Assembly: GCA_020064725.1 (NCBI GenBank) | Contig: JAGTWJ010000007.1 | Location: forward strand, 1,488,001 to 1,552,000 | Reading direction: 5' to 3' | DNA: 64,000 nt | DNA from: Drechslerella dactyloides | Lineage: Eukaryota > Ascomycota > Orbiliomycetes > Orbiliales > Orbiliaceae | Shown: positions 35,446 to 46,795 of the stretch, in pieces | Numbering within the stretch: position 1 is the stretch's first letter | How the letters are laid out: each line of letters opens with the position of its first letter | Program-made: the position numbers and the translations under genes | Notes under the pieces: model-generated | Databases searched by the model: none | What the model was told of the DNA's origin: nothing | What the model saw: only the letters and a program-made list of their open reading frames with translations

Positions 35446-37597
35446 TTAATCCAGCTTCCATTTCAGTTTATTAGGCCAGGCACCGTTTGAGGTGGTTGTT
35501 GATACTGATGTTGATGTTGATGTTGATGTTGATGATACTGATGTTAATGACGATGATGTTGATGATGCTGACGATGAAGATGACGATGATGACGATGATG
35601 ATACGGAGGTGTCCGAACTCGCGAACGAGACGTCTGCGGGGCCGACCTGCGAATCGTTTATCGAGTCATCAGGAGATAATGTCGAATGGCTGCTATACCC
35701 GTCTATATGGTCCGGCATTTGATTGACAAAAATGCCCTTCCGACACTCAATGCTGGTAATAATATCTTCCGATTCCGATTCCGATTCCGATTCCGATTCC
35801 GATTCTGATTCCGATTCCGATTCCGATTCCGATTCTAGATTCGATTCCGACTTCGATTCCAGATCCGATTCCAGTTCTGATTCCAGATTCGATTCCAGTT
35901 CGGTTTCTGATTCTGGTTCAGACCCAGGTTCTGTATCCAATTGCCGAGATATAACCGTTCCATTTAGGCCACTAGAGAAGTTGATGGCCGGATGTGGTCC
36001 CCAAGGCATGTCATAACCCCGGCTAAACCCGGGGTGCTCAGTTCGATCGTGCTCCTAGATAAATATTTGTTAGTGCTGTAGCTGATAGTACTGCGAGGTT
36101 ACCAAGCTTCATGATCTTACCACGGACTCCCTAGCTAGTCTCTTAAGTGGCCTTCTGATATCTTCCCCAGGTTCTTCTTGCCCATGTACTGCCGACATGT
36201 AACTCGACTCCGTGATCTCCCGTATCCGCTTGGCTAGTTCGGGGACCCTCTCATAGTCAATCTCGCCGGCTTCATGTGCACGCTTTTTCGATTCCGCCCT
36301 TTGCTCAGCTGTATTGGCAGTCTCCGGACTAATCTCCTTCGGCAGATTTGTCAAAAGCTTTGGTTTGAATCCCGGTAAATTGCACCCATGCTGCTCTGGC
36401 CTATCGAGGCCCGCATTCGAAACGATAGTTGCCAACATCCCAGTAAGCCATGTGCGCGACGGTGCTGGAAAAGCATCACGCCTTTGCGTATACTCTTTGG
36501 CAACGAGTATCCACTTAGCCTTCTCTGAATCTGTGAGCCGATCATAGAAAGATTTGATCTTCCCTGACACTTCGGATTGGTGATGTTCAGCTTTGTATGT
36601 CGTTTGGTAATAAGCTATAATTCACCAGTCAATATCAACATAGACTCGCGAATTTCACATCTGAGTGGAAAGGCTTACTTCTGTACGCAATCCATGCATT
36701 AACGGCTCGCTTGGCCTTCGTCGGACTTTCAGCTGGCATTTCTCCTCGACCCTTTCGTTCCTTCCCAGTATCGACAGCAACTCCGTCGTTGATACTAGGT
36801 ACCTCAATCAAATTGGCGACTCTCTTCATCAAATAGTGCCCCATCCTAGGCCGCTTTCCCGATCTTGGTGGTTCTGGCTGGCGTCGTTTCAATCCTTTGT
36901 TTCCGGTATCTTCGGTCATACGCCAGGGGGGGGTCTCTAATGGAGCTTGCTGGAGGGTGGCATCCTGAGACAGTTTCATAGCGTGACGCTTCAAGGAAGC
37001 CGGCGCATCACCATTTGCCAGATTAAAGGCATTGTCAAATGCTTCGCGATGATTGACGTACTCGGTCGAGACATAGAGATCATGACGACCAGGTTTGAGA
37101 GTCGAGTTGTCTAGATTAATGAAGTCCTCGGATACCTCGAGGGTAATTCTTTCGGCGATTTCCTTATTGAGGGTAGGCTCGGGTAGATGACAGGGGAAGA
37201 TATAGTTGGGCTTCATAAAATGCGGATACGATCGAGACCCCATATAGACCCCAATGTCCCCAGTCATGGGGGCGTGAATCACCGGGTTGAGAACTTCGTA
37301 TTCGTACGGGAGGGATGGAGCAATCTCAATAGGGTTTTCGGCGAGGCATAGTTCACCATTTGCATTCCAGTAAAGGTAAGTGCTTTCGCCGCTTCTATAG
37401 CCGCCCTGGTCGTTGAATTGAAATGGCACAAACGGTACTCTTGGGCCGTTGCATTTATCGTGCGCTTCGAAAATGATCTCAGGTACCGGAACATATGGTT
37501 GGTATGACTCTAGCACCTGCGCTTTTAAGTAGTCATCGAAAGCTTTTGGCTTCCCCGGACCTTTGTCATACACGTGCCAAAGGTATTCGGCAGACAT
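35446..37597 (-). CDS. MAT1-1-1: Mating-type alpha-box transcription factor MAT1-1-1
   Basis: Three minus-strand exons, 36679-37597, 36121-36614 and 35446-36054, join in phase to 673 residues. The alpha box spans about residues 293-353: KAKRAVNAWIAYR, intron, TYYQTTYKAEHHQSEVSGK, DRLTDSEKAKW and AKEYTQRRD. This fits the family pattern KxxVNxFxxFRxYYS..xPQKxxSxxxxxLWxxDxxxxxWxxxAxxYSxxRD. HMG MAT boxes instead begin RPPNAFILYR. The alpha-box factor activates one mating type's pheromone and fertility genes. Unusually, about 290 residues precede the box (normally it is near the N-terminus), and they resemble nothing I know. The C-terminal exon carries a Ser-Glu dipeptide tract (about 512-568), coded by a GATTCC hexanucleotide repeat on the plus strand, and a Ser/Thr tract near the end. 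A basic KRRQPEPPRSGKRPR stretch lies before the box. It shares strand and locus with MAT1-2-1. Confidence 0.85.
35500..35620. repeat. GATGTT/GATGAT-type repeat coding the Ser/Thr tract of MAT1-1-1
   Basis: Tandem GATGTTGAT- and GATGACGAT-like units on the plus strand read as Ser and Thr codons on the minus strand. Because the repeat has a three-base period, length changes would not break the frame. Confidence 0.75.
35771..35835. repeat. GATTCC hexanucleotide repeat coding the Ser-Glu tract of MAT1-1-1
   Basis: About eleven near-perfect GATTCC units, two of them GATTCT, read on the minus strand as alternating GAA/GGA-frame codons for Glu-Ser. Diverged units continue to about 35930. The purity suggests recent slippage. 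Confidence 0.85.
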
Positions 37598-40500
37598 CTA
37601 ATGTTGGCCAATAGTTATATTAGCGATATTCTTTATTATCGTGTAGAGAATGCAACTTACTGGAGCTCTGCGAGTTTGATCTAACCAGATCCTGGGATAA
37701 ACCTTGACGCCGAATTCGAAAGAAATCGATTAAATCGATATTGACGAGAATGAGAAGCCGTTATATGACCCCTCAGCAGTCGCTTCCTTCGCAGCAGGCT
37801 ACAGCAACTGCTCTGGGATTTGAATCAGCACTATGGAAATGCCGCGCACGAAGAATTCGACGCGATCAAGCGTCGCCTTTAAACGAAAGGACTGTGATCA
37901 GCCGAGCAACGCGGTCGCCGTTATGGAATTGCCGAAGTCGCTATTGCTCGAGAATCGCGAAGGTGCCCGGGTATCGCTTTGCCGCTATCCAGTGCGGAAT
38001 AGAAGAGAGCTTTGCGTGCTTGCCTGCGTACGAAACGGTGTATAAGGGGAGTACTCCGTATGAATCCTTGAGGTTTTCGTAGAACGATGCTTTCGCCGGG
38101 GTATGATAGGAGTTTGGATCGGTCGGCCGGGGTATAAAAGAAACTAGGCGGTTTATCCAAGGGATTGTGATACTTTGACAGCTGAATACGCCGATTCGAA
38201 GCTTGTCTTTATTTCCTGTGGTCGATGGGTGTAGTAGGTATGAGAGAGTTGATGCTGTCAGAGGGTGGAAGTTGAAATGGGACAATTCGCAGAGGGGTGT
38301 GGATATAAAAATCAGGAACGACGGCGGCAGCGAGGCAGTGAGAGCAGTGCCGTGTGACTGCTTGCAGTGTGACTGCTAGGGTTGTGGCTGATCAATGGTC
38401 GTGCTCGGCGGTCGACTGGTGATAGCTTCAACCCCGCCGAGCGGTAACTGTGACTGCTGTTAGAATTCCTTACAGCTTAACCAAAACAGGCAAACAGCCC
38501 CAATGAATGGCGAGTGACTGCTATATTGACAGCGGATATTCAGCCACAGAGCAAGCATCCACAAAAGTAGGGCTATTCAACAGCAGAGCGTTTCCGACCG
38601 GTTAACTGTTCCTTCTCACGACCATAAAATTCACATTCCAACAAAGCAAGCAGACTCCACGCGATACATATGATTCAGAGATAAACCTGAAACTCAGACG
38701 AAGTATCGGAAAACACCAGCAGTTAAAGATCAAGTGTACAAAATCGCTGGTTGGATGAATATGAAATGCAGCCCACGATCGGTAGGTCTGATCGTTGGAA
38801 ATTCGGAATACGCAAGGCGTTGATAAGAATCCAGCGGGACACGAATAGGTAATCAACTTATACTCTGGGCTAATAAAAATATGTAGCTTGGGACCTCCTT
38901 CAAGGAAGAAAACGACTAACAGGAGTGAGGCACGTTATACAGTCAGCGAAATTGATAACGCAAACCATCTACGAGTACAGAGTGTCTATGGACATGCACA
39001 AGATCTTGAACTAGTTAACTGAACCAACAAGTATACCCCTGAAAGGAAAGTTCAACTGGAAAGTACGTACGGGAGTCTGATATTGAGTGAAGTCCTGATA
39101 TAAAGCGTCGACAGATTTGGCATAAAACTGAAAACAACTGTTGGCAACGAAGCACTAGAAGTATCGACAAGGTGGAGAACGAACTTGAAGGCAAGATCTG
39201 CCTTAGCCAGAAATCCGATCGGAGGAATATAATGTTCAAATGAAGTGGCGAGCGTCTCTGGTGAGAAACTTGTTTGCAATATCCACAGAGTTGGTATGGG
39301 GAAGCTGAGGGGTTATATACCCATTTGAACCTCCTCGCGACATAGGAAATAGACAAAAGACATTGCAAGCTATGCACTACGTCCAGCCTCGGTGGTCTAC
39401 CTCTGGTCTCTACAAAGGTGGGGCGACCGTTGCCCAGATCAGATTCTTGTCCAGATGGAAGCTAACGCATCCATGCCAGAAGGAGGTAGCACGTAGTTAC
39501 AGCCTCCAATGGAATCATATCACAGGACGCCGAGGGGCCCCTTTCCCTCCTGCCTCCTGGTGAAGTTCCCAGAGTCGAAGAAAAACAAAAAAAAGGACAA
39601 ACCCTCGCCGCCACGAAGGTCGATTAAGATGCCTGAAACAGCCCGATCATCGCACTCACAGTTCGCTGGTGCCCCGGCGAACAGTCATTGGATATCCAAA
39701 GATCACAGTGCCGCGTTGTACCTGTTGCACTTTTTCTTGCTGGACTTGCGTGACAGACGGACAACGGGAAAGCCGTCAGCAGAGAGAAGCGCCTAAACCA
39801 AGTAGGCATCCCAACAGCAAGCAACTTCGAAACAGGCGGACGCTGCCATGTTTGGCTCCAGTTGGTGGGTGCCACGGCCGTCGGTCTCTAGCCTGGCACA
39901 TGTACGGTACAGCTGTGCGTGTGTGCGTGCGAAGGAGGCTGCAGGTTTGTTGGATTTCTTCAGTCGTCCCGGAGGTGTCCCGATTTAGCATACCCTGCCC
40001 GATGCCCCAAGACGAGCTCAAGGCCAGCGGTGAACGATTTATGCACGCAACCGGGATCTTGCTGCAGGAGCTTAATCAGCTGCGAGGTTGTTCGCATTTG
40101 TGCATCTCGTAGCAAAAATTTCGCCTGCGAATGGTGTTGATTGCCAGCCGACGGGCGCCTTTCTCGCGTTACACAGACAGACGTTCCCGCCCAATCGGGA
40201 AACAGCACACAAATGCCAGCTCCTCAAGGCAAAGATCAGAAATTCGGGCTCGAATATTCGAACGCTATCGACCGGCACAACAATTCGTTTTCGCGTCACA
40301 TCAACTACGCCTCAATAGGGAAAAATGGACATGTGTTAACGCGATCTCTACAGCAGATTTTCCAGACGTTTCATCTTCGGCGGCGAAGCCAAAGCTCCAA
40401 GTTTAGAGAAATCTAGGCTATCCTAGTATGTTTACAAACCTTAGATCACCGTCCAGCACTCATGTTGAGTGACTATGAAACTACGGGCGCTGAAATCCTC

Positions 40501-42877
40501 CAGATTTGGCGAAGGAGCCCCCAAATCAGAAGAGGCTAGATCCCTACCGACGCATCCCCAATTGCCTAGTTTTGAATTAGATGCAAATATGACTTGCGAT
40601 TCTAACTGCAAAATCCCGAAGGAACGGCTCTTGTTAATTAATCGCCTCGAAGCGCTTTGCGGCATGTAGCGTGGCTTGCGAACAGACCATACGTTGCAAC
40701 AGAAACTCATCCACGCATCGGCTACTTGCTTCAACGTGGGAGTTCCTGGTCTTGGGTGATATCACATTTTATTCCAAAGGCCATGGAGCCGGACGTTGTA
40801 CTTGTACCACCACCGGGCTCGGAAACCTCGTTCTCTACAGTGCATGTGCAATCATGTGCGAGAGGCTCTTTTCACCAGAATTCGCATGCGCATGTCACAA
40901 AAATTGGCCCAGTTGCGAGGTATACTACTTGTATCATATGAAACTACATCGAAATTCAGAAGGCAAAAATTTCCCTCACAGCATCGTGCCAGTCGGTTGA
41001 TCTGCAGGCATTGTGACAATATGGCACGGGAAAAGAAACCATCGCAGGAGTAGGGCAGCTGTGCAGTGGCACAGAATTGCGAACCCGGATTCTTCGAAGC
41101 GATCACAATCGAGGAGCGGGGTCTGAAGAAGCTCAATCAAAGCCGTAAACAGCTGCCAAAAGGGGTTCTGCAGATGATTCCACACAGATCCATTGATCTT
41201 AAGGACGTAACCCTCCCGAGACTGGTGTGCAAGAAGAATACTTCCCGAATTCATCAACATCTGACATCGCCAAGTTGCAAACCATTAGAGTTCTGAGTCC
41301 ATGACGATGACAGCAGTACAGCTCACATTCAAGCGACAGACAATTAGGTAATACGAATGGTACGGAATAACGTAACTTCCCACTCCACGACCTTTTACCG
41401 AAATCAATTCCCGGCGCGAGCATGTGTCTAGTAGCTCCTGAAAGTTTCACAGTCGAGATAAACGAGTATATTATGGAATCTGAAGAGGTAAGAAAATGCA
41501 GAAGTGGCTCGCGCTCGAGGGAAACGGGTAATTGCAGCCAGTCGAGTTCGCGCGTCGAAGCACAAGACCGCAATTCATGAAACTAAATATGCTTGCTCAA
41601 AGTCCCGTCAGGTAACACAGAACGCGAACGCAAATATATGATTTCCCGAACAATCATCACGTCGGCCTATGGCAAGCCTGCTTCATCGAGCCGAGTTCAA
41701 ACCCCACCCACGCATGTGCGTATGCACATAATTCAGCCCAATGCCTTCTCCCGCCGATGTCATCCAGAGCTCCTCATCGACGAATGACTTGCTGATCGAT
41801 GAGAGCGCACTCCTACCCTCTCCAGCGGATAGCTGCATGCATGCATCAATGACCAGTCAAGATGTACTTGTACAGATACGCGGATATACATACATGGATA
41901 ATACCCCCGAGACTAGGATAATACGAGATGTTTTCTACGTACGAATTATGGCTGCGTGACGTCGACGTTGATGCATGTCTATTCAGGACCCGGCCCTGCT
42001 AGAAAGCCAAGCCGGCAACATTTGCACACGTGCGTCGCAGCCCATGCATCCAAACAGGCCAACATAGTTAATATTATGATTCGATTTGTATACTGTGAAC
42101 ATGTTTACACCTACCGTAATACAAAAACTAAGGCACCGTGCGGATTGCTTGTAAGAACAGATCCATCCAGCCGCTCCACTTAACCCTTTATTAGGTAACT
42201 GATGTACGAACAATTAGTGGTTTAGCAGGGTTTACTGCTATCCAGCTTGATAAACAGGGATTGTGACTGTCGCGTGGAAGCCGCGATACGATTAGATAGT
42301 GTGTCAAATTATGACCTAGCATGTTGCCAATGTATACAAATAAGGGCTGGCTAACCGGACGACTCCGAGACAAGATGAAAAGTAAAGCCTAGCCAGCCGT
42401 GCCACGCCTCGCCCCAGCTTGGATACACTAGCCAGGACAACGATTTGGGAACCTCGATACCGTCCGCTAAAATTAGAGCGAAGAGCTCTGACATTCCATT
42501 TGCGAGATACCTCCCCTATCGGTCTGGGAAATGCGCGAGATTGTCTCCTCGGAAGGTTCTGCAGGACCAGGCACTGCTGAATCCGCAGAAAACCCCAGCT
42601 GTCCTCTGAGTAAGAGTCGGGGATCAATAGAAATATGGTACACAAGGTAAGAGAGCCGTTTCGTGGTCAAAATCTGTTGGTCCCTTACCAACCCCCCATA
42701 GTTAGTTTGACGACAAAGAGAGACACGGCTGTCGACGGGCTATCACATACATACCCGACAATCAAGTTCAGTAACCATGATTGGTCCCCCTATTGCAAAT
42801 CGGTGGGTGCCTAACGTTGACAGCCATGCATCATCTGGTGTAATCGATAGAAGTCACCTTTTCTTTCCAACATGTCG
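37598..42877. other. 5.3-kb stretch between MAT1-1-1 and APN2, no recognisable gene
   Basis: Several frames are open for 60-150 codons on both strands (for example minus 39015-39377 and plus 39669-40112), but none shows a known motif or a convincing exon-intron chain. It could hold a lineage-specific MAT accessory gene that I do not recognise. A GTCTCGTAAACC-type end is not evident here. An 18-base CA/TG-type tract or other clear tandem repeat was not seen either. Confidence 0.4.
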
Positions 42878-45639
42878 CTACTTCTCGCTGCACCATTTGA
42901 AAAAGGTACATCGCCACTGGTCGTTTGGTACAGCTCTACCTCCTCGCTCCTTCGGCCCAGTGGGCCCAACAGGTCTACAAGTCGCAAAACAAAACCGGAT
43001 TAAAACCCCTTTTTGGAAAAAGCGTCGGTGACATGCCCGCAGGCCCGGGGGACAGGTATACACTTACCGGGAGCACATCCAAAAGGATCTACCGTAGTTG
43101 ACGCCGGGCTTCTTTGTCTGCATCATCTTGGCAGGCTCGCCGTGACCCTCGCAGAGTGGTGCAGGGCGCTTCGTGAATAGCTTGTTCCATGAGTCCCGCG
43201 ATTGGAAGGGGTCGATGAACTTTTCTTCTTTCGCGGTGGCGGTTTGCTCCGCGAGGTCAGGCTCAGGAGGGTCAGCTGAAGAGGAGGCCGTCAACTGCGA
43301 ATCATTTTCCGTAGATGACTCTTCAGGCTTCGTTTCTTCCGGCGGGGTTGCTGCAGGCTTCGGTGGCCTTGCTTGGAAGAACGTTTTCAACGTTTTCTGG
43401 GATGCACCCCCTGCGCCGCTGTTTGTGCTAGCGTTGTTTCGCTTGATGCCAGTACCCGTCGTTATCTTTGCCTTCTTGGGGGATGGCTCAATCGATGGAC
43501 GTGGGTCCGCTATTTCGAGCACACTGCTGCCGGCAGGTGGGCTTTCCAAGTGATGTTTGAGACTAGGAACGGATTGCGACGGCCGTGATGGCTCGCCACC
43601 AGTCAGTTGATCCTCTGATGGTGCGATCTCCTGCGCCTTGTCGTTCCTGCCGTTGGATTTCGCAAAGTCCTGCGTTGACGAGCTCGATCTCGATTTAGTT
43701 GCTGGGGTCGCGCTTGTTTTAATCTGGAACATTTCCTTGATACTACGCCGCCCACTGAACTGAGGTATCAACCGTGCAGACACTTTGGGCGGCGGCGGTG
43801 TTTCCATCTTCCTCTCGCCGTTCAGAAACACACCAGGAGGGTTCACGAGGTCGAGAAGCATCTTCTGCTCTCCATCGATCTCAATCTCCGGTTTCAGGAT
43901 GGCGTAAACAGGGCAGTGATCACTTCCCTGCGGCGAGTATCGGTCAGCACATCTTCAAACGTTAGATAAAAAGGATAGTAACAGCTTCTGTGCCCAACAT
44001 CGGCATGTTTACCCGAGCCGTCGACAGATCGTCCACTCACATGAAGCCCATTCTGGATATCTGCTCCGTCGAACCAACTCTTCATGCTCGACGATGCGAT
44101 AATATAATCTATTCTTGAACCTGCAGTCTCACAAAGACGGCGATAGTAAGTAAAACCCCCACTGAAGAGAGCCTGGGGTCGCGCGCGAATCTACATACCA
44201 TAGTTCCCGGGCCGTGCATTAATTTTCGTCTCCCAGTCTTTGCGAAAACGATTAGCTCCAAGTCCACACTCGTCTCGTAAACCACCACTTTTGCCTGTAG
44301 GGCAGGCCGCCAGAGGGCGCCCGGTTTACAAGACGACGTCCACACGTCGTGATCAAAATAGATCGATAGATGGGTGATAAATATAGACGAAACGTACGAG
44401 TATACATCGCCGCCCGGTCTGGGAAGAACTGCCTCACAACGTCAACCATCACAGCCCCCTCTGATGGTTCGCAGAGACCCCTTAGCATCCGCTTGGCAGG
44501 AGTATCCTTCCATTCCGTAATCTCCTGTGAATCCGGGCCCACTCGCTTGTGAATCTCCCAGGCGTCGGCAGAATCAATCGGCTCCGGGGAGATGTTCAAA
44601 TCACCAACGGTGATAACCCTCCTCCCCGCCGCCGTCAAATTCCTGATCCTCTCCTCCAACGCTGTGAGCCAAGCCAGTCGGAAGTCCTGCCGCGACTCCT
44701 CTTCCCTACCTACGGGGCAGTAGGTGCCAATCAGCACGAAGAGACCAAAGTCCACGACCACACCGCGGCCTTCACTATCGAGCACCAGGCCGTCCTCTCG
44801 ATCGATTGAGGGATATCCCCCGATCTGTTGATCATCTGGCAGGTCTCGGTAGGATGTATTTCGAAGGGAGCCAGTTGGCTGAAGGTGTCCCGTGATCCCT
44901 TCTTCAGCTTTGATCGGTGATATCTTGGCCTGGCGGGTGTATATGGCTACACCGCTGTATCCTGAAACACAACAGTTAGCCCGTCGCTAGAATTCACCTT
45001 TCTCCTCTCGCCTGCCAGCCGCTTCGACTTCCTGTCATCCTGAGTCTTCGGGTCCCCTGCTAGAGGATGCGGATCAGATGCCGTGATTCCCGCCAGCCGT
45101 CCCAACTGCAGCAAACAGCAACAAGATAAGCTGCAATATTCCCAGCTGGTCTTGGAGACTTACCCTTCTTGTGCTTTGGAAATGTGAAGTAGCTGTCCCA
45201 GCCGGGGATCAGCACCATATCATCTCTCAGATCCTTTGCCTGGATCTTCAGTTCTTGAAAGCACACCACATCGGCCTCCAGAACGTCGAACATTGCCTGC
45301 AGCAACCACCAACCGTGTCAGGTTAGCTGAGCACATCCTGAAACCCATCAGATCCTCTGCTGCAGCTGCAGCTATTCCTGTCACGTAGATATATACGTGG
45401 AAATGGCATCCTCGTGCGGGGAGATTAAGACGTACTCCGAAGCTGCGGTTGTCGCGCCATGGCATGTAGCTGAACGGATTCCTGTGGCGAGGCATGGATC
45501 AGATATGATCTATATCGGGAGACACGGTCTGCAAAGCTACCTGATTCCATTCACTGTGAGACCACGGTCGTCAGCACTCGCTCGTGACAATGTTAGCACG
45601 GGAAAACTCGCCATTCCATGTTACGATCCGTATCGACAT
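42878..45639 (-). CDS. APN2: AP endonuclease / DNA lyase APN2 (Apn2/APE2 family)
   Basis: Class II AP endonuclease of the exonuclease III fold, repairing abasic sites and 3' blocks in the nucleus. Nine minus-strand exons join in phase to 619 residues: 45612-45639, 45541-45553, 45436-45481, 45164-45296, 44398-44961, 44199-44237, 44041-44120, 43068-43927, 42878-42974. Catalytic motifs are complete: WNVNGIRNPF, FQELK (metal-binding Glu), GYSGVAIYTR, GDLNISPEPID, GSRIDYIIAS and GSDHCPVYA. After a disordered Ser/Pro-rich linker with a PIP-like TLKTFFQ comes the C-terminal GRF zinc finger (CEGHGEPAK..FWMCSR..WRCTFFKW). Two oddities: exon 2 is only 13 nt, and intron 1 begins GC (GCGAGT) and ends CAG. 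A 68-bp miniature element lies in the intron at 44238-44397. APN2 is the classical MAT neighbour in Pezizomycotina. Confidence 0.92.
44270..44337. mobile_element. 68-bp miniature element inside an APN2 intron, exact 8-bp target duplication
   Basis: The left end TCGTCTCGTAAACC and the right end GGTTTACAAGACGAC are inverted copies with one mismatch in the shared 14. Exact GTCCACAC octamers flank it at 44262-44269 and 44338-44345. It lies wholly in the intron between the exons ending AAMYT and starting HWETK, so splicing is not obviously damaged. This is the best-preserved insertion in the window. Confidence 0.88.
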
Positions 45640-46795
45640 CCTTCAGGCAGTTTTGCCGCACTTGCGGGGATGTCAGGTCGCCCACACGATACTTGATGTC
45701 TTGTACGGCGTGCCCCTTCTCTGTGCTTTGTTGCTCCTTGTCCACTTCTAAAGTGTTTTCATAGATCAGTCTCGACACTGACAAAGCCTGGCGTGATCGA
45801 GGATATCGGGCGGCAGCTTGTAGGGTCCGCCCTTCGGGAGCGTGGAGGCAAATGAGCCTGCAAGTATCGCAGTTCTGCCACCTAGATACTAGATTGTTCC
45901 TGCAAAGCTCTCCAAAAGCTCCCTTGGACCTTGCCTCCCTTTGCCTCCTTCCCAGATGCCTGGTTGAGTGCCAGCGCGCCCACGCGCAAGTCCAGCGACA
46001 CAGCCCCACCAAAGCCCAGTACCAAAACCGGTAGGGATACACCAGCTGGTCCAGTACCCTAAGTGATGCGCACGCCGCCACAGGCTTATCGTGAAGCTTC
46101 GAAGTCGTATATTACCGCGCCCCGAAACCAATATTATCGTAAGTAGTTTAGGGAGGCAGGAGCAGAAGGGTCGCGCTTGAGATACTATTGACGTGCTCCA
46201 CAGAGGTAATCAGCTTGAGGATGTACTAGTTGGGCCTGCGAAGAATGTAGACTTACTCCACAATACGCAAGATTCCTGAGTGACGTACTGGTCAAGAAGA
46301 TACAGGGCGTACAGCTGCGCGTTCTTTCAGGTGGAGCTCGGGAGTGAAGCTAGTCTCGTCACTAGACTAGTTTGCATTCGCCGCCAGCTTGTCAGTGTCG
46401 AGACTGGAGTTAAGCTAATCTTAGATCGGGAATATTCTGCGAAGAGAATGAATGACCATGCGAAAGATTAGCCTCGATGCCAGGCGCTATAGAAGAAAGA
46501 TATTCGAAATCCGTAGTCCTTTTAGGGGCGCGTGCATGCGCGATGCCAAAGATTCAAGATTAGTCTCCCAAGATGCGAGATGTTGCAAGTCGCGCTAAGG
46601 TTAGCGTCAGCCCGAACTCACCTGATACCCGAGCGCCAAGACCTCGGGAAATCATGACCTCAATCCAACGACGTCGTTGACCCGCCAGCAAACACCGTCT
46701 TCAAATCTCCAACATCTCTCCCGCCTCGCTCCCCGACCGCTACCATCGCCGATACAGACATTCCAACGAGCCTCCCGAACGATCTCCGGCTAACA
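45640..46795. promoter_or_regulatory. Shared divergent promoter region of APN2 and COX13
   Basis: APN2 and COX13 start 1,156 bases apart and are transcribed away from each other. No gene is visible between them. A miniature element occupies 46351-46407, and an unpaired CAGTCTCGACACTGA end lies near 45760. The sequence just before the COX13 ATG is C-rich with TCTCCAACATCTCTCCCG-like stretches typical of fungal leaders. Confidence 0.45.
46351..46407. mobile_element. 57-bp miniature element between APN2 and COX13
   Basis: The tip TAGTCTCGTCACTAGA is matched by CAGTGTCGAGACTGG at the other end (inverted, several mismatches). The flanks AGTGAAGC (46343-46350) and AGTTAAGC (46408-46415) match at 7 of 8. 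Its internal CACTAGACTAGTTTGCA also occurs near 55516, marking the same subfamily. Confidence 0.65.

Noticed and set aside
35487..36016. Plus-strand open frames reading poly-Met/Leu, Asp/Val and (SD)n
   Set aside because: They are antisense readings of the GATTCC and GATGTT repeats that code the MAT1-1-1 tail on the minus strand.
45593..46131. Minus-strand frame of 162 codons upstream of APN2
   Set aside because: It is Trp/Arg/Cys-rich, matches nothing, and overlaps the APN2 first exon in another frame. It lies in a divergent promoter with a mobile element.
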